39,525 nucleotides of DNA. Origin: Brevibacterium permense (GTDB lineage: Bacteria > Actinomycetota > Actinomycetes > Actinomycetales > Brevibacteriaceae). Location of the stretch: positions 1 through 39,525 of the forward strand of contig NZ_JABSSX010000019.1 of NCBI RefSeq assembly GCF_013280495.1, given 5' to 3'. How positions within the stretch are numbered: position 1 is the stretch's first letter; each line of letters opens with the position of its first letter. The notes under the pieces are model-generated. The model saw only the letters and a program-made list of their open reading frames with translations. It was not told where the DNA came from and searched no databases. This document shows positions 24,525 through 32,786 of the stretch, in pieces. Made by a program: the position numbers and the translations under genes.

Positions 24525-25433
24525 TCACCCGCCGACGGGCACCTCGGCGCCGGCCTCTTCAGCCTTCCGCGCCTTCGCAGCCGCCCGCTCGATGCGCACG
24601 ACGTGAGCCAGCAGTGCGAACCAGACGAGTGCCAAGCCGGCGAGCGTCAGCCACACAGCAGATGCATCCAAACCAAAGGTGAGCAGGATGGTGCGGATAT
24701 TCGTGAGGATGATGATTCCGCCTGCGGCGACCGCCAGCACCTTCGCGGGCAGCAGCTTCACCAGCCATGCGGCGAACGGTGCGGCGATGACGCCGCCGAT
24801 GAGCAGTGCCGCCACGATCTGCCACTCGATGCCCTGCGATCCGAGCGCGATGAGGAACCCGAGAGAACCGCCGACGGCGACGACGAACTCACTCGTATCG
24901 ATTGACCCGATGACCTTCCGCGGTTCCAATCGTCCTGATGAGAGCAGCGTCGTCGTCCCGACCGGACCCCAGCCGCCACCGCCGATGGCATCGAGTGCTC
25001 CACCGACGAACCCTACCGGCACGAGCATCCCCGCGCTCGGCCGCGACTTGAACTCCGGACGCTTCCCGCCCAAAGCGAGGAAGCGCCAGATCACGTACAC
25101 CCCGAGCGCGAGCAGGATCCCCGAGATCCACGGGGTCGCGGCCTCCCCGTTGAGACTGGCGAGGAACGTCGACCCGAGGACCGCACCGATGAACCCGGGA
25201 CCGGCGAGGATGCCGACCGTCCGCCAGTCGACATTGCCGAATCGGTGATGGGAGATCCCGGACACCAGACTTGTGCCCAGTTCGGAGAAATGCACCGCCG
25301 CCGAGGCGGCCGCCGGTGCCGTCCCCGCCGCGAGCAGCAACGTGGTTGAGGTGACCCCATAGGCCATGCCCAGGGATCCGTCGATGAGCTGAGCGATGAG
25401 GCCGACGATCCCGAGGATGATGAGCTGACGCAT
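24525..25433 (-). CDS. TauE/SafE (TSUP) family sulfite/sulfur-compound exporter
   Basis: The 302-residue membrane protein has the TSUP double-repeat: GLIAQLIDGSLGMAYGVTSTTLLLAAG in the first half and GFVGGALDAIGGGGWGPVGTTTLLSSG in the second, with about eight hydrophobic segments. Family members move sulfite, sulfoacetate or sulfide. Divergent placement next to the sulfite-reduction genes suggests control of sulfite or sulfate levels; direction is not shown. The tail after helix 8 is basic (RIERAAAKARKAEEAG). The ATG is preceded by AAAGGCAAG. A candidate operator word (TGCTCAAC on this strand) lies upstream. Confidence 0.88.
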   Translation of the reverse strand: MRQLIILGIVGLIAQLIDGSLGMAYGVTSTTLLLAAGTAPAAASAAVHFSELGTSLVSGISHHRFGNVDWRTVGILAGPGFIGAVLGSTFLASLNGEAATPWISGILLALGVYVIWRFLALGGKRPEFKSRPSAGMLVPVGFVGGALDAIGGGGWGPVGTTTLLSSGRLEPRKVIGSIDTSEFVVAVGGSLGFLIALGSQGIEWQIVAALLIGGVIAAPFAAWLVKLLPAKVLAVAAGGIIILTNIRTILLTFGLDASAVWLTLAGLALVWFALLAHVVRIERAAAKARKAEEAGAEVPVGG

Positions 25434-25685
25434 GTGCTTGCCTTTCGTGGATGACGCGAAGGAGGTGGAGGCGCAGACGTGAGGACGACGTCGACGAAGA
25501 GGACGGCGTCAGAAGCGCATATGTGCGTCGATAACACACACTAGCGAAACTGTTGAGCAGAATGGCAAATCATCCGCAATCCTACGAACTCGGTCGCCGT
25601 ATGTCGAAAGATGACGCCAGATGGCGAAATTTCGCCGATGACGAGCCTGTATGCGGCGTTGACACTGATGGGTTACGCTGTGGCA
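25434..25685. promoter_or_regulatory. divergent control region, TSUP gene / cbiX
   Basis: On the minus strand a TTGCCA and a TAGTGT box could form the TSUP promoter, with TGCTCAAC (25552-25559) between them. On the plus strand are the perfect palindrome GGCGAAATTTCGCC (25623-25636), preceded by TGACGCCAGATG (25612-25623), and TACGCT at 25674-25679, six bases before an ATG. A 60-codon frame (25553-25735) is also open but has no ribosome site. Confidence 0.45.
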
Positions 25686-25841
25686 ATGCATTCAAGAATG
25701 TTGAAAGCTGCTCGCCCCGGTCAGTCAGTCGTTGAGCAATCAATTTGCGCAATGGCCATGGCACACCCGGTTCCTGCGAGGAGTCGGGCGTCGGAATCGG
25801 CGAGATGTCGGGCGCAGGGACCCGTGCGGGGGCGACCGTGA
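25686..25841 (+). CDS. 51-aa small ORF overlapping the cbiX start (possible leader)
   Basis: An ATG at 25686 lies six bases after TACGCT, the leaderless geometry seen elsewhere in this window. It opens a 51-codon frame whose TGA (25839-25841) overlaps the cbiX GTG in the sequence GTGA, favouring translational coupling. The peptide starts MHSRMLKAARPG, has two separated cysteines and no recognised family. The cysteines do not form the cluster seen in mycobacterial cysteine-attenuator peptides. The second GTTGAGCAAT word (25731) lies inside it. Confidence 0.35.
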   Translation: MHSRMLKAARPGQSVVEQSICAMAMAHPVPARSRASESARCRAQGPVRGRP

Positions 25842-26623
25842 CGGGGCTGCCGTCGGTGGGTCTGATCTCCCACGGGACCTCATCGCCGACCGGCCAGGTC
25901 CTCATCGAGGTCCTCGCGGCAGAGATCGCCACAGACCTGCGCATTCGCGGCATTGCCGACGAGGTCATGCTCGGCCACGTGGACGTCCAGAAACCCGACG
26001 TCGACGAGGTGATCGCTCGCCTGCCCGCCGACCGTCCGGTGATCCTCGTGCCGCTTCTGCTCTCCCCGGGGTATCACGTCCACGTCGACCTCGCCGAGGC
26101 GGCCGGCCGTGCCGCTGAATCCGGCCGTGACGTTCGACGAACGCCCACGCTCGGGCCCGACCCGAGGCTCGCAGAGATCCTCGCCGATCGACTTCCGCCC
26201 TTGCGGGACAACGACGAGGTCATCCTCGCCGCCGCCGGTTCGAGCGACGAGCGGGCGAACGAGTCCTGCCGCGAGATGGGCAGGCTGCTAGCGGCAGAGC
26301 TCGAGCGTCCCGTCGAGGTCGGCTTCCTCGCCGGCGGGGGAGTGCCATTGAAAGATCTCGTCGCGGAGAGTCGGAGTCGCGGCGCCCGACCCGTGCTCGC
26401 GAACTATCTGCTGGCGCCGGGATTCTTCGATGACCTCGCACGGAAACTCGTCGACGGCGGCAGTGATTCGTCCGGTGTCCTATCCCCGCCGCTGCTCACC
26501 AACGGAAGCAGCGGCGCCGCCGTGCCGCCCCGGCTCGTCGACATCGTCCGCGATCGGGTCAGCGGAGGCATCCGCGAAAGCGTCCAACCCCACGCCTATG
26601 TCGCGGACATGCTCAACGCCTGA
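25838..26623 (+). CDS. sirohydrochlorin chelatase-like protein (CbiX/SirB), two domains
   Basis: The 261-residue product has two CbiX-type halves: GLISHGTSSPTGQVLIEVLAAEI with the metal-site His12, followed by VILVPLLLSPGYHVHVDL; and a second half from EVILAAAGSSDERANE. It inserts Fe2+ (or Co2+) into sirohydrochlorin. Siroheme is the cofactor of sulfite reductase, the next gene, and the uroporphyrinogen methyltransferase is in the same block, so siroheme synthesis is the likely role. I chose the GTG at 25838 since the domain begins there and it overlaps an upstream small frame by GTGA; longer starts (ATG 25805, TTG 25745) add residues with no homology. Confidence 0.82.
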   Translation: MTGLPSVGLISHGTSSPTGQVLIEVLAAEIATDLRIRGIADEVMLGHVDVQKPDVDEVIARLPADRPVILVPLLLSPGYHVHVDLAEAAGRAAESGRDVRRTPTLGPDPRLAEILADRLPPLRDNDEVILAAAGSSDERANESCREMGRLLAAELERPVEVGFLAGGGVPLKDLVAESRSRGARPVLANYLLAPGFFDDLARKLVDGGSDSSGVLSPPLLTNGSSGAAVPPRLVDIVRDRVSGGIRESVQPHAYVADMLNA

Positions 26624-26667
26624 CCACACCCGCGGAAGGTGGCACCCACCGCGTCCACGGCGGGCCG

Positions 26668-26718
26668 TGACGCCAGATGTCACTTCGTGACACAAACCCT
26701 TCGGAAATTTGTTGAGCA
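26668..26718 (+). promoter_or_regulatory. candidate regulatory region of the sulfur operon
   Basis: It holds TGACGCCAGATG (26668-26679, identical to 25612-25623), the perfect dyad TGTCACTTCGTGACA (26678-26692) and GTTGAGCAAT (26711-26720, identical to 25731-25740). All lie within 110 bases of the sirA start. The binding proteins are not identified. Confidence 0.5.
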
Positions 26719-26776
26719 ATTCGGCATTCATGTACCGTGATTCATCACTGGTTCCCCTCAGCGTTTGGAGACAGCA

Positions 26777-28504
26777 ATGTCCACTAAGGTGGAAGAGAAC
26801 AAGGAAACGTCAGGTAAACGAGCCGATAAGCGGCCCGCCCGCCCGAAGAAGTCCAATGGGCAGTGGAAGATCGACGGCCATGAACCGTTGAACAAAAACG
26901 AGATCGACAAGGCCGAAGACAACGGCCTCAACGTTCGCGCCCGGATTGAGACCATCTACGCCAAGCGCGGATTCTCTTCGATCGACTCCGACGACCTGCA
27001 CGGCCGCTTCCGCTGGTGGGGCCTGTACACCCAGCGCAAACCCGGAATCGACGGCGGCCGCACCGCGAAGCTCGAGCCGCATGAGCTCGAAGACGAATAC
27101 TTCATGTTGCGTGTCCGCATCGACGGCGGAAAGCTCACCACCGAGCAGCTGCGCACGATCGCGGACATCTCCACCGAATTCGCCCGCGACAGCGCCGACC
27201 TCACCGACCGCCAGAATATCCAGCTGCACTGGATCGAGATCGAGAACATGCCCGAGATCTGGCGCCGCCTCGAAGCCGTCGGCCTGCAGACCACCGAAGC
27301 CTGCGGCGACGTCCCCCGCGTCATCCTCGGCTCACCCGTGGCCGGCATCGCCGCCGACGAACTCATCGACCCGACACCGGCGATCGAAGAGATCTCCCGT
27401 CGCTACATCGGCGACCAGAGCCTGTCGAACCTGCCGCGCAAATACAAGACCGCGATCACCGGCCACCCCAGCCAGGACGTCGTCCACGAGATCAACGACT
27501 GCTCCTTCGTCGCCGTCGAACACCCCGAACACGGCATCGGCTACGACCTGTGGGTCGGCGGCGCCCTGTCAGTCGTCCCCCGCTTCGCCGAACGCCTCGG
27601 CGCCTGGGTCGCCCCCGACCAAGTCGTCGAGACCTGGCTGGGCGTAACCTCGATCTTCCGCGACTACGGCTTCCGCCGCCTGCGCAACAAGGCCCGCCTG
27701 AAGTTCCTGCTCGCCGATTGGGGTCCGGAGAAGTTCCGCGAAATCCTCGAGACCGAATACCTCGGATACAAACTCGCTGACGGTCCGGCACCGGCCAAGC
27801 CGCTCACCGCCGGCGACCACGTCGGCGTGCACAAGCAGACCGACGGCCGCTACTACATCGGGGTCAGCCCCGTCGTCGGTCGCGTCTCGGGCACGCTGCT
27901 CGGCCAACTCGTCGACCTCGCTGAGAAGTACGGATCCACTCGGCTGCGCACGACCCCGCACCAGAAGGTGCTGCTGCTCGACATCGAGGAGAAGGACGTC
28001 GAAACCGTCGTCGCCGAACTCGACGCCTTGGGTCTCTCCAGTCGCAAGGACCTCTTCCGCCGCTCGACGATCGCGTGCACCGGCATCGAATACTGCAAAC
28101 TCGCCATCGTCGAGACCAAGCAGACCGCAGCTGACACCATCACGAAGCTCGAGGAGCGCCTCGCCGACATCGAGGAGCTGCCCCACCCGATCAGCTTCCA
28201 CCTCAACGGCTGCCCGAACTCCTGCGCCCGCATCCAGACCGCCGACATCGGACTCAAAGGCCAGATCGTCACCACCGACGAAGGCGAACAGGTCTCCGGA
28301 TTCCAGGTCCACGTCGGCGGAGGCCTGGCCTCGAAGGACCGCGACGAAGCCGGACTCGGTCGCACCGTCCGCGGACTCAAGGTCACCGCCGAGAACCTCA
28401 GCGACTACGTCGAGAAGCTCGTCCGCCGCTTCCTCGCCGGGCGCGGGGAGACCGAAACATTTTCCGAATGGGCCCACCGTGTTGACGAGGAGGAACTGGT
28501 ATGA
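26777..28504 (+). CDS. sirA: assimilatory ferredoxin-sulfite reductase
   Basis: The 575-residue product is of the SirA/NirA type: two ferredoxin-like half-domains (about 75-145 and 345-420) and two siroheme-[4Fe-4S] domains (about 170-330 and 425-560). The cluster and siroheme ligands are CTGIEYC (Cys434, Cys440) and NGCPNSC (Cys479, Cys483). Tyr84 and Cys176 lie at the spacing of the Tyr-Cys covalent link described for M. tuberculosis NirA, as I recall its numbering. It reduces sulfite to sulfide with six electrons from ferredoxin in the cytoplasm. About 40 basic, lysine-rich residues precede the fold. The ATG at 26777 has GGAG six bases upstream; cysH overlaps by ATGA. Confidence 0.94.
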   Translation: MSTKVEENKETSGKRADKRPARPKKSNGQWKIDGHEPLNKNEIDKAEDNGLNVRARIETIYAKRGFSSIDSDDLHGRFRWWGLYTQRKPGIDGGRTAKLEPHELEDEYFMLRVRIDGGKLTTEQLRTIADISTEFARDSADLTDRQNIQLHWIEIENMPEIWRRLEAVGLQTTEACGDVPRVILGSPVAGIAADELIDPTPAIEEISRRYIGDQSLSNLPRKYKTAITGHPSQDVVHEINDCSFVAVEHPEHGIGYDLWVGGALSVVPRFAERLGAWVAPDQVVETWLGVTSIFRDYGFRRLRNKARLKFLLADWGPEKFREILETEYLGYKLADGPAPAKPLTAGDHVGVHKQTDGRYYIGVSPVVGRVSGTLLGQLVDLAEKYGSTRLRTTPHQKVLLLDIEEKDVETVVAELDALGLSSRKDLFRRSTIACTGIEYCKLAIVETKQTAADTITKLEERLADIEELPHPISFHLNGCPNSCARIQTADIGLKGQIVTTDEGEQVSGFQVHVGGGLASKDRDEAGLGRTVRGLKVTAENLSDYVEKLVRRFLAGRGETETFSEWAHRVDEEELV

Positions 28505-29304
28505 GCGCCACCGACACAACCGCAACCCCAGCCGCAACCGCAACCACGGCGAGGGGAGGAGCAGCGACCCAGTCCCGCCCCGAACCACGTCCGGTCGAGG
28601 AGCTCAAGGCCCTCGCCGAGGCGGGTGCCCGTGAACTCGCCGGTGACCCTGAGAACGGCGTTCCCGAGGCCAACCCCGCCGACGTCATCCGCTGGGTGTC
28701 CCGGAACTTCGACACCGCGGCCTGCGCAGTGGCCTGCTCGATGGCCGACGCCGCCCTGCCGCACTACGTCGCCCAGTACCAGCCCGGCGTCGACGTCCTC
28801 TTCCTCGACACCGGCTACCACTTCCGGGAGACCTATGACACCCGCAACGAGGTGGCCCGCCGTGTCGACGTCCACATCGTCGATGTCCTCCCGGAACAGA
28901 CCGTGGAAGAGCAGGACGCCGAGTTCGGCAAGGATCTCTTCGCCCGCGACCCGGGCCTGTGCTGCGCCCGCCGCAAGGTCGCACCGCTGAAGAAATCGCT
29001 GAACGGCTATGAACTCTGGTTCACCGGAGTCCGCCGTGACGAGGCTCCCACCAGGACGAACACACCGCTGATCACCTTCGATGAGAAGAACGGACTCGTC
29101 AAGGTCAACCCTCTCGCGGCATGGTCCTTCGATGACCTCCTCGACTACTCACGCGCCTTCGAAGTTCCGGTCAACCCGCTGCTGTCGCAGGGGTACCCGT
29201 CGATCGGCTGCCAGCCCTGCACTCGCCCCGTCGCCGAAGGGGAAGACCCCCGCGCCGGCCGTTGGGCCGGATCGACCAAAACAGAATGCGGACTCCACAC
29301 ATGA
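28501..29304 (+). CDS. cysH: adenylyl-sulfate (APS) reductase, [4Fe-4S] type
   Basis: The 267-residue PP-loop-type reductase has the CC...CxxC cluster ligands (DPGLCCARRKV and SIGCQPCTRPV), which mark enzymes using APS rather than PAPS, and the catalytic C-terminal Cys in KTECGLHT. TGVRRDEAPTR and the RDPGLCC region are family landmarks. It reduces APS to sulfite using thioredoxin. No APS kinase is nearby, consistent with direct APS use. The gene overlaps both sirA and cysD by ATGA. The first 40 residues are Thr/Ala-rich and probably disordered. Confidence 0.93.
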   Translation: MSATDTTATPAATATTARGGAATQSRPEPRPVEELKALAEAGARELAGDPENGVPEANPADVIRWVSRNFDTAACAVACSMADAALPHYVAQYQPGVDVLFLDTGYHFRETYDTRNEVARRVDVHIVDVLPEQTVEEQDAEFGKDLFARDPGLCCARRKVAPLKKSLNGYELWFTGVRRDEAPTRTNTPLITFDEKNGLVKVNPLAAWSFDDLLDYSRAFEVPVNPLLSQGYPSIGCQPCTRPVAEGEDPRAGRWAGSTKTECGLHT

Positions 29305-30266
29305 GCATCGACACCCAGTTCAACAACGACACCCACAGCGCCCCCGAGGCGACACCGGCCAACCCGAAGAACACCTCCCTGTCCACCCTCGACGTTCTCG
29401 AATCCGAAGCGATCCACATCATCCGTGAGGTCGCCGCCGAGTTCGAACGTCCTGTGCTGCTGTTCTCCGGCGGCAAGGACTCCGTGACGGTCCTCCACCT
29501 CGCGGCGAAGGCGTTCTGGCCGGCGAAGATTCCGTTCGGTCTCCTCCACGTCGACACCGGCCACAACTTCGACGAGATCATCCGCTTCCGCGACGAAACC
29601 GCCGAGAAGTACGGCCTCGACCTCACGGTGGCGAAGGTCCAGGACTACATCGACGACGGTCGCCTGCGCGAACGCCCCGACGGGACCCGCAACACCCTGC
29701 AGACCCAGCCGCTGCTCGACGCCATCACCGGCGGAACGTTCGACGCCGTCTTCGGTGGCGCCCGCCGCGACGAGGACAAAGCACGCGCGAAGGAACGCAT
29801 CCTGTCCCTTCGCGACGAATTCGGCGGCTGGAACCCCAGCAGCCAGCGCCCCGAACTGTGGAACCTCTTCAACGGCCGCCACCTGCCCGGCGAACACGTA
29901 CGCGTGTTCCCGATCTCGAACTTCACCGAACTCGACGTGTGGAGCTACATCGCCCGCGAAGGCATCGAACTGCCCGAGCTCTACTTCGCCCACGATCGCG
30001 AAGTCTTCGCCCGCGACGGCATGTGGTGGGCCACGGGCGAATTCTCCACCCCGCGCGAGGACGAGACAGTCACGACCAAGAAGGTCCGCTACCGCACCGT
30101 CGGGGATATGAGCTGCACCGGGGCCGTCGAATCGAGCGCCGATGACCTCGAGTCCATCCTCGCCGAGGTGGCCGCCACCACTGTGACCGAGCGCGGTGCC
30201 ACTCGCGCCGACGACCGGATCTCGGCCGCGGCGATGGAAGACCGCAAGAAGGACGGGTACTTCTGA
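29301..30266 (+). CDS. cysD: sulfate adenylyltransferase subunit 2
   Basis: The 321-residue product has the PP-loop LLFSGGKDSVTVLHL (SGGKDS at 56-61), DTGHNFDEIIRFRD, the GGARRDEDKARAKER region and the closing GDMSCTGAVES, all standard for CysD. It forms APS from sulfate and ATP, driven by GTP hydrolysis on CysN, the next gene. The ATG overlaps the cysH stop; an upstream in-frame start at 29262 is not needed. Near the end is RKKDGYF, the family's usual C-terminus. Confidence 0.95.
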   Translation: MSIDTQFNNDTHSAPEATPANPKNTSLSTLDVLESEAIHIIREVAAEFERPVLLFSGGKDSVTVLHLAAKAFWPAKIPFGLLHVDTGHNFDEIIRFRDETAEKYGLDLTVAKVQDYIDDGRLRERPDGTRNTLQTQPLLDAITGGTFDAVFGGARRDEDKARAKERILSLRDEFGGWNPSSQRPELWNLFNGRHLPGEHVRVFPISNFTELDVWSYIAREGIELPELYFAHDREVFARDGMWWATGEFSTPREDETVTTKKVRYRTVGDMSCTGAVESSADDLESILAEVAATTVTERGATRADDRISAAAMEDRKKDGYF

Positions 30267-31645
30267 TGACGACTACAACCACCACCGAAACAACCACCAC
30301 CGAGGCGACGCCGACGTTGGACACGACGACGAAGACGCTGTTGCGGTTCGCCACCGCCGGATCCGTCGACGACGGGAAATCCACGCTCGTCGGCCGGCTC
30401 CTCCACGATGCGAAGGCGATCCTCGCCGACCAGCTCGCCGCCGTGACCGCGACCAGCCGGGAACGCGGATTCCTGGGAGGTGAGTTCGACTTCGCGCTGC
30501 TCACCGACGGTCTGCGGGCCGAACGCGAACAGGGCATCACCATCGACGTCGCCTACCGGTACTTCGCCACCGATTGTCGCTCGTTCATCCTCGCCGACTG
30601 CCCCGGACACGTGCAGTACACCAGGAACATGGTCACGGGAGCCTCGACCGCCGATGCCGTCGTCGTCCTCATCGACGCCCGCACCGGCGCGACCGAACAG
30701 ACCCGCCGGCACCTCACTGTGGTCTCCCGACTGGGCATCCGCCACGTCATCATCGCCGTCAACAAGATCGACCTCATCGACTACGACCAGGCAGCGATCG
30801 AGACGGTCGAGAACGACATCAAGTCACTCGCCGACGAGATCGGCCTCGAGACCCCGCACCTCATTCCGATCTCCGCGCTGGCCGGGGACAATGTCGCCAC
30901 CACCTCGGACAACACACCCTGGTACACGGGTCCGGCACTGCTCGAACTCCTCGAGACCCTGCCGAGTGCGGACGAGGACACCGCCGATCTCGAGGCCTTC
31001 CGCCTCGACGTCCAGACCGTGCTGCGTCCGCAGGGGGGACTGGCACCTGGACTCGACCCCGAGGAATTCCGGGACTACCGGGCGGTGGCCGGACAGATCA
31101 CGGCCGGGCGGGTCAGCCTCGGCGATGAGATCGAGATCCACCCTGCCGGGCTGAAAACGACGGTGACCGGCATCGATACCGCCAGTGGTCCCCTCGAGAC
31201 CGCGAGTGCGCCGCTGTCGGTGGCGCTGCGGCTGGCCGATGATGTCGATACCGCTCGTGGCAGCGTCATCGCCGCGGCCGGCACCCTGCCCGCCCCGCGT
31301 CGGGAACTGCGCGCCGAGGTCTTCCCCTTCACGGCCGAGGGCCTGCGCACGGGGGACCGGGTGCTCATCAAGACGGGGACGACGACCGTGAAGGGGATCG
31401 TCACCATCGAGGCCAAACGAAACCTCGAGACCTCCGGACTGGAGGTCGCCGAGGTGCTCGCCGGCAACGACATCGGCCTGGCCCGGGTGAAGCTGTCGGC
31501 CGAGCTGCCGGTCCCGGACTTCCGCGACCACGGCACGGCCGGAGCCTTCGTCGTCATCGACCCGCAGACAGGCAACACCCTCGCTGCGGGAATCCACACC
31601 CCCGAGGCGGCCCCCACCCCCGAATCCACCGAGGACCAGTCATGA
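30266..31645 (+). CDS. cysN: sulfate adenylyltransferase subunit 1 (GTPase)
   Basis: The 459-residue GTPase has G1 GSVDDGKST (32-40), a DCPGHVQYTRNM G3 motif, NKIDL (G4) and two beta-barrel domains after about residue 240. It ends near residue 450 with no APS kinase (CysC) domain fused, so the pathway stops at APS, matching the adjacent APS reductase. The N-terminus is unusual: a Thr-rich run of about 23 residues (MTTTTTTETTTTEATPT). The ATG overlaps the cysD stop by one base (TGATG). Confidence 0.94.
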   Translation: MTTTTTTETTTTEATPTLDTTTKTLLRFATAGSVDDGKSTLVGRLLHDAKAILADQLAAVTATSRERGFLGGEFDFALLTDGLRAEREQGITIDVAYRYFATDCRSFILADCPGHVQYTRNMVTGASTADAVVVLIDARTGATEQTRRHLTVVSRLGIRHVIIAVNKIDLIDYDQAAIETVENDIKSLADEIGLETPHLIPISALAGDNVATTSDNTPWYTGPALLELLETLPSADEDTADLEAFRLDVQTVLRPQGGLAPGLDPEEFRDYRAVAGQITAGRVSLGDEIEIHPAGLKTTVTGIDTASGPLETASAPLSVALRLADDVDTARGSVIAAAGTLPAPRRELRAEVFPFTAEGLRTGDRVLIKTGTTTVKGIVTIEAKRNLETSGLEVAEVLAGNDIGLARVKLSAELPVPDFRDHGTAGAFVVIDPQTGNTLAAGIHTPEAAPTPESTEDQS

Positions 31646-32451
31646 CACTCTTCCTCCCACAGCAGCCCGGCACCGTGCTGCTAGTCGGTGCCGGACCGGG
31701 CGATCTCGGACTGCTCACCGTCACCGGTCTGCGCGCATTGGAACGCGCCGATGTCATCGTGGCCGACCGCCTCGGCGCCCGATCGGTCATCGATCAGCTC
31801 GAAACCGATCGTGGTGCACCCCTCGATGCGGAGATCATCGACGTCGGCAAGCTGCCGGGGCACCATCCGGTGCCGCAGAGCGGGATCAACGACATCCTCA
31901 TCTCACAGGCGAAGCTCGGCCGTCGGGTCGTCCGTCTCAAGGGCGGGGACCCGTTCGTCCTCGGACGTGGGGGAGAGGAAGTCATCGCCTGCCGGGCCGC
32001 CGGAGTCGACGTCCGCGTCGTTCCCGGGGTGACCAGCGCGAACTCCGTTCCCGCGGTCGCCGGAATCCCGCTCACCCACCGAGGCGTCGCCACCTCGTAC
32101 ACAGTCGCGACCGGCCATGACCAGCTGGGCGAGATCGGCGGGGGACGCGACCACACCGTTGTCGTGCTCATGGGAGTGGGCACACTCATCAACTCGGCGA
32201 TGGTGCTCGCCCGATCCGGGCGCGGTGACGACTGCCCGGTCGCGATCGTCGAAGACGGATTCGGTGAGAACCAACGAGTGACCATCGGAACCCTCGGCGA
32301 CATCGCCTTCCGCGCGGCTCGCCGAGGCGTCCGGTCACCGGCCGTGATCGTCGCCGGTGATGTCGTGACCTTGAGCCCCTACGCCGATGGTGCGTTCACG
32401 CAGGCGACCGAGCCTGCCGCATCGTCATCCGAACTCGTGAGGAACCCATGA
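31642..32451 (+). CDS. cobA: uroporphyrinogen-III C-methyltransferase
   Basis: The 269-residue product has the SUMT core: VLLVGAGPGDLGLLTV near the start, LGARSVIDQL, GKLPGHHPVPQSGIN, VVRLKGGDPFVLGRGGEE and PGVTSANSVPAVAGIPLTHRG. It uses SAM to methylate uroporphyrinogen III twice, giving precorrin-2, the first committed siroheme step. No CysG-type dehydrogenase/chelatase domain is fused; CbiX at 25838 would do the iron insertion, and an NAD-dependent dehydrogenase must be elsewhere. The ATG overlaps cysN and the end overlaps the ferredoxin gene, both by ATGA. Confidence 0.92.
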   Translation: MTLFLPQQPGTVLLVGAGPGDLGLLTVTGLRALERADVIVADRLGARSVIDQLETDRGAPLDAEIIDVGKLPGHHPVPQSGINDILISQAKLGRRVVRLKGGDPFVLGRGGEEVIACRAAGVDVRVVPGVTSANSVPAVAGIPLTHRGVATSYTVATGHDQLGEIGGGRDHTVVVLMGVGTLINSAMVLARSGRGDDCPVAIVEDGFGENQRVTIGTLGDIAFRAARRGVRSPAVIVAGDVVTLSPYADGAFTQATEPAASSSELVRNP

Positions 32452-32774
32452 CCTACATCATCGCCCAGCCGTGCGTGGACCTGAAGGACCGAGCCTGCAT
32501 CGAGGAATGCCCGGTCGACTGCATCTACGAAGGCACCCGCTCCCTCTACATCCATCCCGACGAATGCGTCGACTGCGGGGCGTGCGAACCCGTGTGCCCC
32601 GTCGAGGCGATCTTCTACGAAGACGATGTGCCCGATGAGTGGGAGGCCTACTACAAGGCGAACGTCGAATTCTTCGACGACATCGGCTCCCCGGGCGGAG
32701 CGGCCGCCCACGGGGCCGTCGACAAAGACCATCCCTTCATCGCAGCTCTGCCGCCGCAGAACACCGACGACTGA
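32448..32774 (+). CDS. fdxA: 7Fe ferredoxin
   Basis: The 108-residue product matches the actinobacterial FdxA type: CVDLKDRACIEECPVDCIY supplies [3Fe-4S] ligands with one [4Fe-4S] ligand, and ECVDCGACEPVCPVEAI supplies the rest. The acidic tail (DDVPDEWEAYYKANVEFFDDIG) is standard for this family. It most likely carries electrons from the next gene's product to sulfite reductase. Overlaps cobA by ATGA. Confidence 0.93.
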   Translation: MTYIIAQPCVDLKDRACIEECPVDCIYEGTRSLYIHPDECVDCGACEPVCPVEAIFYEDDVPDEWEAYYKANVEFFDDIGSPGGAAAHGAVDKDHPFIAALPPQNTDD

Positions 32775-32786
32775 CCAAGGAAAGCT

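Noticed and set aside
25434..26776. SAM or other sulfur riboswitch upstream of the sulfur genes
   Set aside because: The region has short palindromes but not the conserved core of a SAM riboswitch that I could recognise.
26709..26891. small frame overlapping the sirA start
   Set aside because: It overlaps sirA coding sequence out of frame, has no ribosome site or leaderless box, and lacks a cysteine cluster.
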